A stretch of 64,000 bases of DNA from Ypsolopha sequella (lineage: Eukaryota > Arthropoda > Insecta > Lepidoptera > Ypsolophidae): contig OW203986.1 in NCBI GenBank assembly GCA_934047225.1, positions 16,805,221 to 16,869,220 of the forward strand. Direction: 5' to 3'. The notes under the pieces were generated by a model that saw only the letters and a program-made list of their open reading frames with translations, made no database searches and had not been told where the DNA came from. Both the position numbers and the translations under genes were made by a program. Below are positions 1 through 11,019 of this stretch, piece by piece. Every line of letters starts with the position of its first letter. The stretch's first letter is position 1.

Positions 1-320
1 AATATTGCTACCTGATGTTAAGGCGGTTCCTGTCACAACTATTTGATGTTCTAAAAGTTTTAATAATGACTTGGCAAAATTTTGTTACAATGTAATATTG
101 TCAGTTACATCTTCAGTCTTGTGAAATTATACATATTTTTGATAAAGTTAAATACACTTAATTATAAAGTACCTCGTAGTTTTCTTCAGAACCTTTTTCC
201 AACTATTAGGTTACAATTAGGTCACTTTTTAACTTTATTTGTTAAGCAGCACGACTGGTGGAAAAGACCGGGTACCAGCCGGTCGTGCTACTTTACAAAG
301 TAAAATTAAAATTACTAAAA

Positions 321-828
321 TTAAACTAAATAGAAAATATTAGCCTGATCGCCGTCGTCATGTGGAAGGGTACCTAGAAGGCTGGCTGCGTTTCCTCTTT
401 GTATGGCCAGACTTATTCTCTGGCCAAGATATGCGCCAGCCCTCGGGTCCCCACAGACGTCGACCAGCCGCGATGTTATTTCCTTGAAGAAGAGTTTTGC
501 TTCTGGACCCCACGGCCCGAGGGTCTCAACGCCAAAAAGCGCAAATATGCAGTCCAAACTGAGGCCTGCATACCCGCGCCTCTTGTTTCCTTCTGCCGCT
601 GCCGCGGCTGCACCAGCTCTGACAGCAGTCACACCGCTGTGGGACGGCGCTAAAGTATCGACACACGTTGCGTCCCACACCAATGCTCTGCCGTTCTTCC
701 AGGGGATTAATGTCATCCCATCAAGCCTCTTGCCATCATCACGCGATAAACCTTTCGGTTCCAATATAGCCGGTACGTTGACGGTGGCAAACGCCCTGCG
801 GATGACATCGTCGAAATCATGCTAGGAA
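321..828 (-). pseudogene. RT-associated retroelement domain, truncated (minus strand)
   Basis: The minus strand reads about 165 codons. It opens with a segment around RRAFATVNVPAILEPKG, continues with a conserved block DGKRLDGMTLIPW then LVWDATCVDTLAPSH, and ends with a block reading YLGQRISLAIQRGNAASLLG. From memory, this domain recurs in many invertebrate genomes as the C-terminal part of reverse-transcriptase polyproteins. The arrangement of Asp in KRLDG and WDATC is reminiscent of a PD-(D/E)XK nuclease fold, but that is inference. No RT motif lies upstream on the minus strand (past 828), so this is a 5'-truncated fragment and not a host gene. A shorter copy of the last block is at 53518-53640. 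I do not know which retroelement clade it belongs to. Confidence 0.6.
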
Positions 829-1774
829 GACTACGAAGTTCTTTCCTAGTTTCTTATTATCCGGACTTTTGCAATCATCTTGAGATTTTCACGTTGATTC
901 GATTTTTCTAAATATCCACATGATATATATACATTTTTGGAGAACTAAATAAGTCACTCACTGACTGACTCATCAACACCCAGCCCAGAGCCTTAAAGAC
1001 CTAGAAAGCTCAAATTTTGCACACAGGTTTCCTTTATAATGTAGACAACGAGTAAGACCGGACTTTTCGAAATTCCGGTTTTATTTGTTGTCTACATTAT
1101 TCGCGAGGCGTCCGCTACTAGTTATAAAACTACTATATACAACATTATTTAGCTGGAGTATTAATTTATGTTGCTAGACTCTGAATAAAAAGCCCTTAAA
1201 ACATTATGTTCAAAAACTATACTTGTCATTCTTTTTAAGGTAAACATGTTATTTCATTGGCAGTTCTTAGCTAAGCCTAAACAAGTATGAAGAAAAGGTA
1301 ATTCTATTAACATATTGTGAAATGTCTAAGCGACTTCACTATTTAAAAAGTTCAGCTTACGTTAACTTTATTATAAAACTTACAACTCAGGTCCAAGTTA
1401 GTAATTGGATTATCCTCCAAACTCTTCTCTTGTTTTTGTAGAACGAAGATTTAGCAAGTTTATTGACCTTTCGGAGGGAATGCTTGAATACACTGCTGCT
1501 AAATTTATACATCTTTAGTTTCCCTATGTTACCTAAAAATCACATCAATACATACGATGGATTTCGCAAAGTAAACATAATTTTAGTTAATGAGAACTGT
1601 GAATTTCTTAACTGTCTGAAGCAACAATATTGTAGCGACGACAGCGCCATCTGTTTCATAAGAACTAGGCGTGAAATCACATAACGCCCTCGTGAGCGTT
1701 CTATATGTGCAGTACAAGTTAGTATATCAGGCAGAAGCAAAAATAACAGTGGACAAGTATGATGGAAGAATTCA
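829..1774. other. AT-rich intergenic stretch with one short hairpin
   Basis: No gene is visible. The segment around 945-1030 resembles a dispersed moth-genome repeat (cattctacc-type flanks are absent, but the 'aaagacctagaaagctcaaa' core is familiar). It leads into a near-perfect hairpin at 1038-1098, with arms AATGTAGACAAC and its complement. Confidence 0.5.
1038..1098. repeat. Short palindrome (hairpin)
   Basis: AATGTAGACAACgagtaa pairs with the end of the segment (ttatttGTTGTCTACATT), and an inner stem ACCGGA/TCCGGT surrounds a short AT loop. It could be a small foldback or MITE relic. No target duplication was recognised. Confidence 0.55.
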
Positions 1775-1866
1775 TCGGTCTGGGTAGGAACCTCGGTGGT
1801 GCAATTAGTAGCGTGCTTGTCTTGATACCAAGAGGTCGCAGGCTCGAATCCTGGCCCGGGGAATTT
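1775..1866 (+). repeat. tRNA-like SINE head
   Basis: The segment contains a box-B-like stretch (GGCTCGAATCCTGG) about 50 bases after a weak box-A-like 'ggtggtgcaattagtagcg'. It does not fold into a clean cloverleaf, so I read it as a tRNA-derived SINE head. The same 'cctcggtggt' start is seen inverted near 37306-37335. Confidence 0.4.
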
Positions 1867-3100
1867 TTTCAAATTCTCGTCTTTGGGTTTGTTTCTGATT
1901 GATCTTTTCTAGTTTGTAATGCACTCTAATAATATTTAGAGTATTCATAGCGATGGATTTCGCAAAATAAACATAATCTCAATACATAGTTACACACAAT
2001 AGTTGTTATTTGGTTTTAAATATTATTTTGTGACCATTAAACAAAAGTTTATTTTTGGACTTCACATGGCTCAGCAATATTACTTTCACTAACTAACAAC
2101 ACATTCACTTCCCCTTTTTGCCTCGATGTAGCAAGTGCTATTAATATATGCATATAATAATATTCGTCAATATCTTATCGGAAATCTGTATAATCTGGTA
2201 TTCTACAGATTTAACCTAATCTAACCTAACTTAACCTGTCGTTCAGGCAATATATAAAATATTATTTATTATATATACTTTACCTAGGAATTCTATACAA
2301 TACCGAATGTACAGCCAGGAAATTGTTAAAAGCGTCTGCCAGACGCCTGGGATATATAGTAAATTATTGTTATACTCGTAGATTGCTCTAATCTAAAAGT
2401 TGTATTTTGGCCGTTATTATTTCTTAATATTTTGTAACAAATACTGAGAATCAAACGTTAAGTTATTGAAAGTAAAAAATATCTAACTTCGGCAGTATTC
2501 AATTTTATATTTTACTTGAAAAAATTAGTCTTTTTTTGCTCTCAATGCTAACGTCAAAATACCATGATAAGTAACAACCGAAAAAAGGAATAAATTGTTT
2601 TATTTCAATGAATTTTTATTGTTAGTCTTGGTTTCCCTGTAAAATACACCAAAACAATTTTTATGTTATCATCTAAAAAAGATTGGAAATTATTTTTCGT
2701 TGCCCTAAAAACATCGATTTTCGGAGGCGAGACGAGCGCTTTCTTTAATTTCCTGAACGTCACTCGTCAAATTGTTAGCGATGTGAAATTATATTGCGGC
2801 ATCGAATTTATACTCCATACTACCTTATCTGATATTTTGTTACATTCTCATACAAATATAAATTGATCTTTATACTTGTGAATAAATATGATTTTGATTT
2901 TGTAATAAAATTTAATTACATAAAATAGATACATTGAAGCTATGGTAGAAATAAATGTCTATATTTTTAACACTTGACGATGCCATCGCGAGGAGATAGA
3001 AATTAACATAACTATACTCAGGTGTTAAGGTGAAGTTGTGGAAGCCGGAGACTGGCGATAGTACTCGTTCATTAAGAGCGGTATAAAAACGCAGAAGAAA
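1867..3100. other. No gene seen
   Basis: AT-rich DNA. A brief stretch with AACCTAA-like units near 2210-2240 is too short and irregular to call telomeric. I see no coding or structured signal otherwise. Confidence 0.5.
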
Positions 3101-3117
3101 AGTTAATCTAATAATAG

Positions 3118-3236
3118 GAGCTCTGAACCGGGATTCTGGCAACGAGTAAATTCACTGAGACCTGGATAGCTCAGTAGGTAAACAATCGCCCGCTTGAGCG
3201 AGAGGTCCCGGGTTTGAATCCCGGTTCAGAGCTTTC
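3118..3236 (+). repeat. tRNA-derived SINE fragment with an inverted end
   Basis: Bases 3160-3236 carry a box A (TAGCTCAGTAGGT) and a T-arm with the loop TTTGAAT flanked by CCGGG/CCCGG, as in a tRNA. The anticodon loop and acceptor stem do not pair properly. The last 19 bases, GAATCCCGGTTCAGAGCT, occur inverted at 3119-3137, giving a 100-base fold-back. It is probably a decayed SINE and not a functional tRNA. Confidence 0.5.
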
Positions 3237-3619
3237 CATTTCCGTGGCGGGTTTTCTCCGTTTTCTATTACATGCATTCTTGACTCCACCTTTTTATGGT
3301 GTCAAATGAAGATTTAGTTGTCCCAAAAACATCTCTTCAAATATTTCCGTCGGCGTTTTGGCCATTTTGTGAGGAATATTCGTATATTTATTTATGCGTA
3401 TATTATATTTTTTGTGAATGTAGGTACATTTAAAGAGTAACAAAAAAAATTATTTTTTAAATTATGACAGCTTGGTACTCTAATTTCTTTAAATGCGCCG
3501 TTGAATCAAATATGATGATGTTAAAGCCATGTAATTGTTGAGACACAATGTATTGGGTACACAGTTTCTGAAACAACAGCTTGCTTCCCACAAAATATGT
3601 TGCCGATTGTACACATTAT

Positions 3620-4620
3620 AATATATATAATCGGGTCTCAGCGATCAAATTTTTACCTTTTTCACAAAAAAAGATACCCGATATCCTTTGCAAAATCCAG
3701 GTGTCTGTAAGATACAACGCAGCTGTAGAAGTTCCTACATTGTCCGAACAAAACGCAGCATAGAAAAAAGGGTCAAGGAACACATAGTAGCTGTGATAAA
3801 CCGGATGTACAAATCAGCGATAGCAAAACATCTTTTAGAATTCGGGACCAACTACTGGATAGAAGCGCATGACCCAAAAATTATCCGCGATCGCCATTAC
3901 TATCCTAGAATTGTGCGTGAAGCGATTGAAATCAAGAAATATCCAAATAATTTCAATCGGGAAGATGGTTTCGAATTGTCTCCCACATGGAGTCCAGTTA
4001 TCGGGAAATTTAAATCGCAGGATACTGTGAGTGTTGTGTGCCGTGCGTAAAACAGATAACAATTAATTTTAAAACCTAAAATATTTTGCGTGTAGAAGGA
4101 AAATACTCGTGTTGTCACCTGCATCTCATCACTGCCAAAGATTTCAAAAGTTTAGATGAGCCCTGGCACCTAAAACCTATTGCATTGTTTTTGAATGCGT
4201 GCGTTAACATAATGCCGACGCGCGTACACTTATGAGTGCGCAATCTGTCTATCTACGGTCAGCAAACTGATCATACTACTTAATTTGTTAAAATGATTAA
4301 CTTTAAGTGCACTTAAAGGCGTCCAACTATCACTGTGTTCAGATGAGCACTGATTCCAAATGTGTGAGCGTCACCCATTTAAAGGTGGAAACATTTAGGT
4401 GCTGTTATAGTACGGTAAGGGCTTATCTTTACTTTTGAAATCTTTGATCACTGCGCGTCGCCATACTTGCCAGTTTCACGTAGACCACGAGACACGCAAC
4501 TGCCTCGAAACGTCGCCTTTTCTTAAAAAATGTGATCGCTGTAGACCCGATTATGTATATATATCTTATAATTGCCGATAAATGTTTCTGAAACAGTGTT
4601 TATAAACAATTATTTTGTAA
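3620..4620 (+). mobile_element. Penelope-like element fragment (GIY-YIG part)
   Basis: The fragment holds one GIY-YIG-type coding block (see 3682-4050). On either side are matching inverted terminal segments: 'aatcgggtctcagcgatca' near 3629 and its reverse complement 'tgatcgctgtagacccgatt' near 4533-4552. Such inverted pseudo-LTRs are typical of Penelope-like elements. A stretch CTCGAAACGTCG near 4502-4516 resembles the GAAAC arm of a hammerhead motif. The RT domain is missing. No target duplication was found. Confidence 0.6.
3682..4050 (+). pseudogene. Decayed GIY-YIG endonuclease domain of a Penelope-like element
   Basis: The translated block reads GVCKIQRSCRSSYIVRTKRS, then RVKEHIVAVI, and later HYYPRIVREAIEIKKYPNNF and a final LSPTWSPVI. 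From memory, insect PLE endonucleases have GVYKI, SYIGQT and the same PRIVREAIEI tail. Here the Tyr of the first motif is Cys and the Gly of YIG is Val, so the nuclease would be inactive. About 120 codons are open and end in a stop at 4048-4050. It encodes only the C-terminal endonuclease part; no RT precedes it. Confidence 0.7.
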
Positions 4621-5266
4621 GTGAACACATGGCTTTACGGTTGAATTACTAAAAGAATGACGCTAATGACATGAAACTCGTCATTTATTTATACTACTCG
4701 TACTTGGAATATTAGCAATTAGTGACATGCAGCGTGAGTAATAATAATAAGTGACACTTAAAGGTTGTAATAATATAAGAGAGGTTCAACATTTTAGCTG
4801 CCCTCGTATATTGTGATGATATTTTTTTCATTATATAAATTGTCGTCACATTACGTATCCGCAGTTATTAACCCATCCCGTTATAAATCCATAGCTGGGT
4901 CTTGACTTATCAGTTTTAAATTTTCAATGTAGCAATGGATTGTTATTAAATTTTCGCAGCAGGAAATATTATGATTCTGATCCAAGCATACATAGGCTAT
5001 ATTGTCCGGGAAAATTGGTCAATTTCCATCTATGCGGGTGATGACTCAGGCAGTTTTCGTGTACAATAAACATTTAAATTATCGTTATAATTATATTAAA
5101 TTTAAAATAACACCAATTTAGAGTTGTAATCAAAAAACGAAGATAATTATGGATAAATTTTGTCTAATTTGAAGTTCAAATATAAATTACCATTGACGAC
5201 AGAAACTATCTTGCTTGAAAATGGAAATAAATTGTAACATGTCACTTACCGCAGGATACATTTTAT
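4621..5266. other. No gene seen
   Basis: AT-rich intergenic DNA with no coding region or clear repeat structure that I can support. Confidence 0.5.
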
Positions 5267-5269
5267 TAA

Positions 5270-5396
5270 GGGCCTGTTTCACCACTTCCAGATAAGTGCC
5301 TGATAGTTATATGTGACATATAACGCATACAAAATGTGTTCCATTTTTAAACTTATCTTCTGGATATCACTTATCTGGAAGTGGTGAAACAGGCCC
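5270..5396. mobile_element. PIF/Harbinger-type MITE
   Basis: A 127-base element with near-perfect terminal inverted repeats of about 30 bases. It begins GGGCCTGTTTCACCACTTCC and ends with the reverse complement. It is flanked by TAA on both sides (5267-5269 and 5397-5399), which fits the TWA target duplication of PIF/Harbinger. No coding capacity. Confidence 0.8.
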
Positions 5397-5469
5397 TAAG
5401 TGTAATTAATTAATACGTCTTATCTTTTATTTTTTTTTAATGCATGTGCTCGTAAACTTTTTGCCCACT

Positions 5470-5832
5470 TTTTATGCATCAAAACCGAACAAAAAGTCGA
5501 TTATTTTGCCCTAGGGCTTTATTATTATTATTTTTTTAATTTATTTACAATGGTTGGCTAACCTGCAGACTTTCCTGTGTACCATAGATGTTATACTTTT
5601 TTTTACACTGTTTAACGGCTCTGGATACGGTCTTTTTGAGTCAATTATAATTTAAAGTTCACAAGATTATATTTGTTTTCATTTCCTCACACTATGCATT
5701 GAAAAACGAAGTATGATACACGGGCGTAAAAGCAATAAATTACTCGGTTACGTTTAAAACACTCGCTACGCTCGTGTTTTAAATCGTCCTCGTAATTTAT
5801 TCCTTTGCGCCCTTGTAGCATAAACTACTATT
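5470..5832 (+). repeat. Dispersed repeat, copy 1 (second copy at 52672-53068)
   Basis: From 'ctttttatgcatcaaaaccg' to 'gcataaactactatta' this segment matches 52672-53068 along its length, including the stretch GTATGATACACGGGCGTAA. Copy 1 has an internal palindrome where a stem of AACACTCGC faces its complement (5755-5785). The short TTATGC/GCATAA pairing at the ends hints at a non-autonomous DNA element. The family is not recognised. Confidence 0.65.
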
Positions 5833-6715
5833 AGTTCAACTTACAGTAGTTACAAATCTAAAATTCTCCTAAACTTTTACTCAAAAGCGGAAACCAAGTG
5901 TAGACGGGGGCTTAGTAAGTATATACAGGTTAGTTCGTTAATATACTAATATAAACTATACTAGAGGATAGAGAAATTTGCTCAAAGGTCTCTCGTCATC
6001 AAATATTTTGGAGAAAATAAAAACTGCATTCAAATATTTTACAATAAACTTCCAAAGGAGGTCTTTACTTTATCAGAGAATAAGTTTAAACTGTATATAA
6101 AGCAGGGCCTACTGAAAAGGGCATATTATAAAATAAATTAATATTTGGATGATGGTGAAGCATGGTGTTACAGTATTACTGATATTTGTCATGATAGTAG
6201 GTTATAATTTAATTAAGTAGTATAATTTTCTAACTTATGATTCCTCTAAGGAGTTAACATTAATTAATTACAGACTGAAAAAGAAAATAGACTATAAGAG
6301 ACAGGTGGACAAAGATATATATGTATTTCTTTTTTTCATTCACCTGAATTTCTGCTGTCTTGTATTTTCTTATCCCTTAGTTAAAGTAGATATAAGTCAT
6401 TTGTATAGTATAAGTTTTATGTTAAAAAAAGACATAATCTTGCTAAGTTTCTTGCCCTTCTTCTATATGTAATCTATTAGTTTGTAGTATATAGGTGGAA
6501 TTTGGTCGGCCGCCTGGATTCGTGCTGGGGGCTCGGTTGGTGAACATTAAATCGTGTTCCTGGTCCCTGGCTGGGTCTCCGGTGTAGGTTCGGGCGGTTG
6601 ATTGGATTTCACCTTGTATAATATATATTTTACCTATCATTTTAATCGTATATATATTGCTACATAAATTAAATTAACCTTTAGTTTAGTTCATATACAT
6701 TTATTATTTTATTAA

Positions 6716-7636
6716 GAGGATGGCATTCCCTAGCAACTTTTTTTATTACCCGTCCAGCGCAATAAGTCTATGGCAAAGACCTTATTTGCTTTTCATAGAG
6801 GCGATTATATGTTGGCTCTTTGGCCTCTTTTTCTTGGATGCGTAATATTAGTGATCACGCAGCGAAACAACAAATTGGTGTGTTTTTAGCTAATACTAAA
6901 ATATTTTTTAGGGGAAAATATATTGGATTTAGGTAACATCCCTTCATATTTCTATTGCCTTTTTTATAAAAAAAATCAAGTTGATCTCTTAACCACGTTT
7001 TTGAAACGAACGTTTGAAAACAAAAAAAAATGGGTGAAAAACTTTTTTTTTTTGACAATATTATAAATCTTAATACATTGTTTATAGGTGGAATCCCTAG
7101 ATAAAAGATCGATAAATCAAATATATTTTCTTCAATATGAGGAGAGACCTAGTTTATTCCAATGAACACTAAACAATCCACACTAAAAATCCTTACTCAC
7201 TCTAGCACACACTCCCTAGTAGTCTTAAACAACTGAACCCAAGACCCAAGTCGTAGGGCTAGGGAATCTCAATCTAAACACTCCATTTTTCACGCAAACT
7301 CACACATCCACCCTCTCTCTACACATACACACTCTCACATACCCTCTCACTTTCACATTTACATTCAAGTGCATAATTTTGTATATTGTGGTTTAACTTT
7401 ATTTTTTATTTTTTACCGAGGTGATTAGGGACTGGCACCTGGAATACAGGTCTTTCGGTTTAGCTCAGGTGCCAAGGTATTATTGTATAGTTTTTCCTTA
7501 AAAATAAAAATGTGTATTTATTTCTGTATAGCTATAAGTTTTTTCCTGTTGTAAATAAACAATATTATTATTATTATTATTATTAATGAACCCTTGAAAA
7601 CCTGGTGTTGTTGATGTTCTAGCGTCAGATGTCCCG
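6716..7636 (+). mobile_element. TTAA-flanked non-autonomous element, copy 1, itself interrupted
   Basis: The ends begin GAGGATGGC and finish GATGTCCCG, with TTAA on both sides (6712-6715 and 7637-7640). The same element, flanked by TTAA in the same way, occurs inverted at 62500-63940. Once the inserts are removed, both copies are about 480-490 bases long. TTAA duplications suggest a piggyBac-type mover, but the terminal inverted repeats are weak. A retroelement fragment at 7168-7584 interrupts this copy. Confidence 0.6.
7168..7584 (+). mobile_element. Short retroelement insert with (ATT)n tail
   Basis: The insert is flanked by a 7-base target duplication AATGAAC (7161-7167 and 7585-7591) and ends in an ATT microsatellite tail, the mark of LINE-machinery insertion. 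It has no ORF; it is either a LINE 3' UTR or a SINE. The second copy of the host element (62500-63940) lacks it, which confirms it as a later arrival. Confidence 0.65.
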
Positions 7637-7737
7637 TTAAGTCCATATATTTTTATAAGATTTGACTTCTAAAAAGTGCATTATGTATACCTACTTTGCA
7701 AAATAAACTATTTGAATTTAAAGATTTTTGAAAAATA

Positions 7738-8446
7738 ACTGCTCCTTTTGCAAAAATAAAAAGACATTTTGTATTATGGTATCCTTCGATAGTGTTGCTA
7801 CCAAGAACCAAGTCTTGCAAAGAAACATTTTGTCAAATCAGTGTAAATGCCTTATTTTTGTAATTTCTTAAAATTCGTATCACTGTTTGTGTAGATTAAG
7901 ATTCCGGAAAAAATACTTTACAAAGGAACCCGTACAAGGGTGAGCATTTGACATACCTATTATTCATTCGACAAAACTTTCCGAAAAAAACACATCACCT
8001 AGGCTTGTTGGCAACACTGCCACATTTAGTTTTTAAGTATATTTTTAATATTAATGTGGCAACTAATTATCTGTCACTTCTTCTTGACCTTCCACCCTTC
8101 TTGCAACGTGTATGTAAAATAACCTATCGTGTACATGGTGCTCATTAAAATCAATTATTAATTACTGGCTGTTTTCGTGGATGTACACCGAATCACCAAA
8201 TCCTACAGGCTTAGGCCACATAATTCATTACAAGTTCTACTTTTACAAATAAAAACTAGTAAAAATTTAAAGAAAATACCAAAAATAAGACATTTCCTTT
8301 GGTCTGACACATAATGTTTCTTTGCAAGACTTGGTCTTTACCCCAGACATTCAATACTAGGAAGGAGTGGACGTCTATGGTCTTTACTAGCAACCTATCG
8401 AATGATGCCGTACAGCAAGTCTTTTGCAAAATGAGCAGGATCGATT
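7738..8446. repeat. Long imperfect inverted repeat (~710 bases)
   Basis: Bases 7738-7870 (ctgctccttttgcaaaa ... AAGTCTTGCAAAGAAACATT ... tcttatttttg) reappear inverted at 8270-8446 (AATGTTTCTTTGCAAGACTT ... ttttgcaaaatgagcagg). The arms differ by small indels. The 400-base centre shows no coding region I trust. It is probably a foldback or MITE-like DNA element. Confidence 0.65.
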
Positions 8447-9840
8447 CCCGGCTAGGTTAAATAATTTTTCAAAAATGTTTGTATGCAGTTTTTTTAGGCT
8501 CTCCAAAATCGATGACGAGAGTCTTTTGAGCAAAGGAGACGGTCAGTTCCCCATAAGCAAAATGCCTTAAGAGAGTACACAAATATATTGTGGTCAATGA
8601 TAAAGAACAAATTCAAAATAACACGGTTTGACGATCCATTTAAAACGGACACCATCTTTTATTAACTTTTTTGAAATAGTTTTTATTTTGAGGTTATTTT
8701 CATATGGCATTGCGAAAATAAACTTAAGCGCGTTTGAAACGTTCATAGTTGTAACAATGTTTCACGATGATTCTCATATATTTAAAAGGGTCATGCTCGA
8801 ATGTCAGTCGTAATGTAATCACTATCTAAATCCAAAAGAAAAGCATGAATCGTGAAATAAAAAGTTGAGACTGCCGATTGCGTCACGCATGGCATGACTC
8901 TTATCAAAGCAAGCACGCTAGAAGCGTAGTTTGTGGACTACTTGGTAGATGGCGCGCTTTCGTTTCGTTCGGTGTTTGCTCTCATGACCGGCTGCGACAT
9001 ATATTATTATAATATCTGTGTTCGTGTTATTATGAAAGTGAAACTAGCTACGAATAAATCTAACAAAAATTATAGTATAAATATATTTCATGTACGCGGT
9101 TAATGCCGATTCTGACCGTCTCCTTTCTCTATCTCCAATACATATAGTTTAGATTTTCCCCATACTGACCCATCTTAACGCACCACCCTGTATACCCACC
9201 TACCAGCGTCGTAGATGCACTCTATCAATTAATAAGTGGGGACTTGCTTCCTCCTCGGTGTTCCTGAAGCTAGTAACCTTGTAAAAGGATATTTAAATTA
9301 ATTTCTTACTTTTACCTTCTTGACTGCGGTTTCCCCAAGGTGAACCTTTACAGTAGGAAAATCGTGGCAAGGTAAGAAATAAAACCTAGAAAATCGCCTG
9401 TCTGGGCTTTGAACTCTGAGCTTTCATAGCTCTACTTGTTTAATTTTCCTGGTCGGTGTAAATTTGATAAAATATAAGAAACAAATTATTAAACAGTGTT
9501 TAAAAATATGTCATAGGTCGAGAATTTGTTTAAACACTCAGAATAGAAGAAAACATTTGATATTTAGTATCAAAATTGTATTTATTTTATTTTGAAATAC
9601 ATTCAGTCTTACAAAAAACTTAACAGGAAAAGAATAAGAACCTACTTATTATACGCAAATAAATCTCCTAAAATTTCCCAACAGTATTTTATATAACGGA
9701 CGTACGCACAGTGGGGCAAGATGGGGCACTTGCCCCACCCTCTAAAATTGTAAAAACGTAAGTAAAAACAATAACAAAATTGTTGATTTTAAAACTCAAA
9801 CTTATAGCGTAACCCAATGCAGTTTCTAATTCAAGATTTA
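8447..9840. other. No gene seen
   Basis: Intergenic or intronic DNA upstream of the first recognised DIP exon. I searched it for the missing signal-peptide and Ig1 5' exons and did not find a convincing one. Confidence 0.5.
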
Positions 9841-10643
9841 AAAAACCGGTCAAGTGCGAGTTAGACTCGGGTTTCGTATCGTGGATGAAAAATTTAATTT
9901 TGTCATTTTTTTCATAAATTTCTCCATCGCTATATTGTTCCTGTAATCTTTACCTTAACAAATGTTACCATGATTTTTTTCATATATTTCCGTTCATCAG
10001 TTTTGTAAATAAGGGGAGGACATAATTTTTTTTGTGATTTTGAGGATTTCTCGAAATAAATGTAAGTAAATATACCCAAACTCTATATTTTTACAATCAA
10101 CTTTTTTATACCAACGGTTTGATATCCTTAGATATTGTATTTTTATAAAAAAAATTTTTGTTTATTTTATTTTTTTATATTTCTCATTTGTGTTAATTTT
10201 TTTTAATATCGCTATAGTTTTCTTGTAAGTGGCCAGTTAAGATATTATAATCTACATTTTTTTTTCGGTCCATTTATTTGTGGTTTTTCAAAGATTTCTC
10301 AGTAGACAAAAAAAAAAGACCACTAGACAAAATTATTTATTTTATTGCATGAGTTTTTACAAAAATTGTTATCTCGATTCTCAATTCAATATCTACAATA
10401 TGATATCCGTATTGTATTTTTAGGACAATATTTTTTATTTTCTCTCTTTTATTTTGGAAATATTTTGAACTTTTTCAAATTTTTTTTGTGCTAAATTTCA
10501 AGTCTTTATCTCTAACTATAAATCTGTCTTTATCTCAAGTGTGACATACGGACGGACGGCGAAGTCTCACTATAAAGGAAGAGAATATAAAGTATAACTA
10601 ATAAAGGTTCCTTTTGTACCTTTTAGGTACTACGGAACCCTAA
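9841..10643 (+). repeat. Dispersed non-autonomous element ('accggtcaagtgcgag ... acggaaccctaa')
   Basis: The element opens with AACCGGTCAAGTGCGAGTTA and closes with GGTACTACGGAACCCTAA after a 'ggacggacggcgaagtc' segment. This end-to-end structure is very common in moth and butterfly genomes from memory. Diverged copies or parts lie inverted near 44349-44722, 46333-47035, 47590-48660 and 61490-61537. The interior is AT-rich and non-coding. Confidence 0.6.
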
Positions 10644-10811
10644 TTACCTATTTTCATGTTCTATGACATATAGGTACATACGAGTATGTTGCATTTTCCT
10701 ACTACTTATCGAGTTTTTTTTTACGTTTGCCCCACTCCTCAGCAAATTTGCGTAAGCCCATATAAATGAGAGATGAGTCACCCATTTGACCAAGAGCAAA
10801 CGTTGGCGCAG

Positions 10812-11019
10812 GTAGCATGGATGCACTTCGAGCAGTCAGCGATCCTGACAGTGCACAACCACGTGATCACGCGCAACCCTCGAGTCAGCGTGACGCACGA
10901 CAAGCACCGCACTTGGTTCCTGCACATCAATGACGTCAGAGAGGAGGACCGGGGACGGTACATGTGCCAGATTAACACCGTCACCGCGAAGACACAGTTC
11001 GGGTACTTGCATGTCGTTG
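10812..11019 (+). CDS. DIP-beta: DIP exon: second half of Ig domain 1
   Basis: The exon begins at codon GTA after an AG at 10810-10811 and ends at a GTGAGT donor (phase 1). It encodes the Trp of strand C (VAWMHF), the [18 protein letters not shown] stretch and the F-strand Cys ([10 protein letters not shown]). The partner Cys must lie in an upstream exon. The acceptor is weak: the 20 bases before it are purine-containing, with no clear pyrimidine tract. The family match fixes the start of the homologous region at VAW, so the boundary is probably right. Confidence 0.85.

Larger units (their letters stand above)
5985..7722 (+). mobile_element. LINE 3' fragment (family A), split by a later insertion
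   Basis: Bases 5985-6711 match the 3' end of the LINE at 28285-29555: the RT C-terminal codons 'FYNKLPKEV', then the UTR with 'gggctcggttggtga'. The match resumes at 7641-7722 (tatttttataaga... ctactttgcaaaataaac). Between them sits a TTAA-flanked insert at 6716-7636. The coding part has stop codons. It is a dead, 5'-truncated copy. Confidence 0.7.

Noticed and set aside
82..303. 73-codon reading frame
   Set aside because: Low-complexity, Leu/Phe-rich, no family resemblance, AT-rich context; expected by chance.
2205..2245. Telomere-like CCTAA units
   Set aside because: Only a few irregular units; too short to call interstitial telomere.
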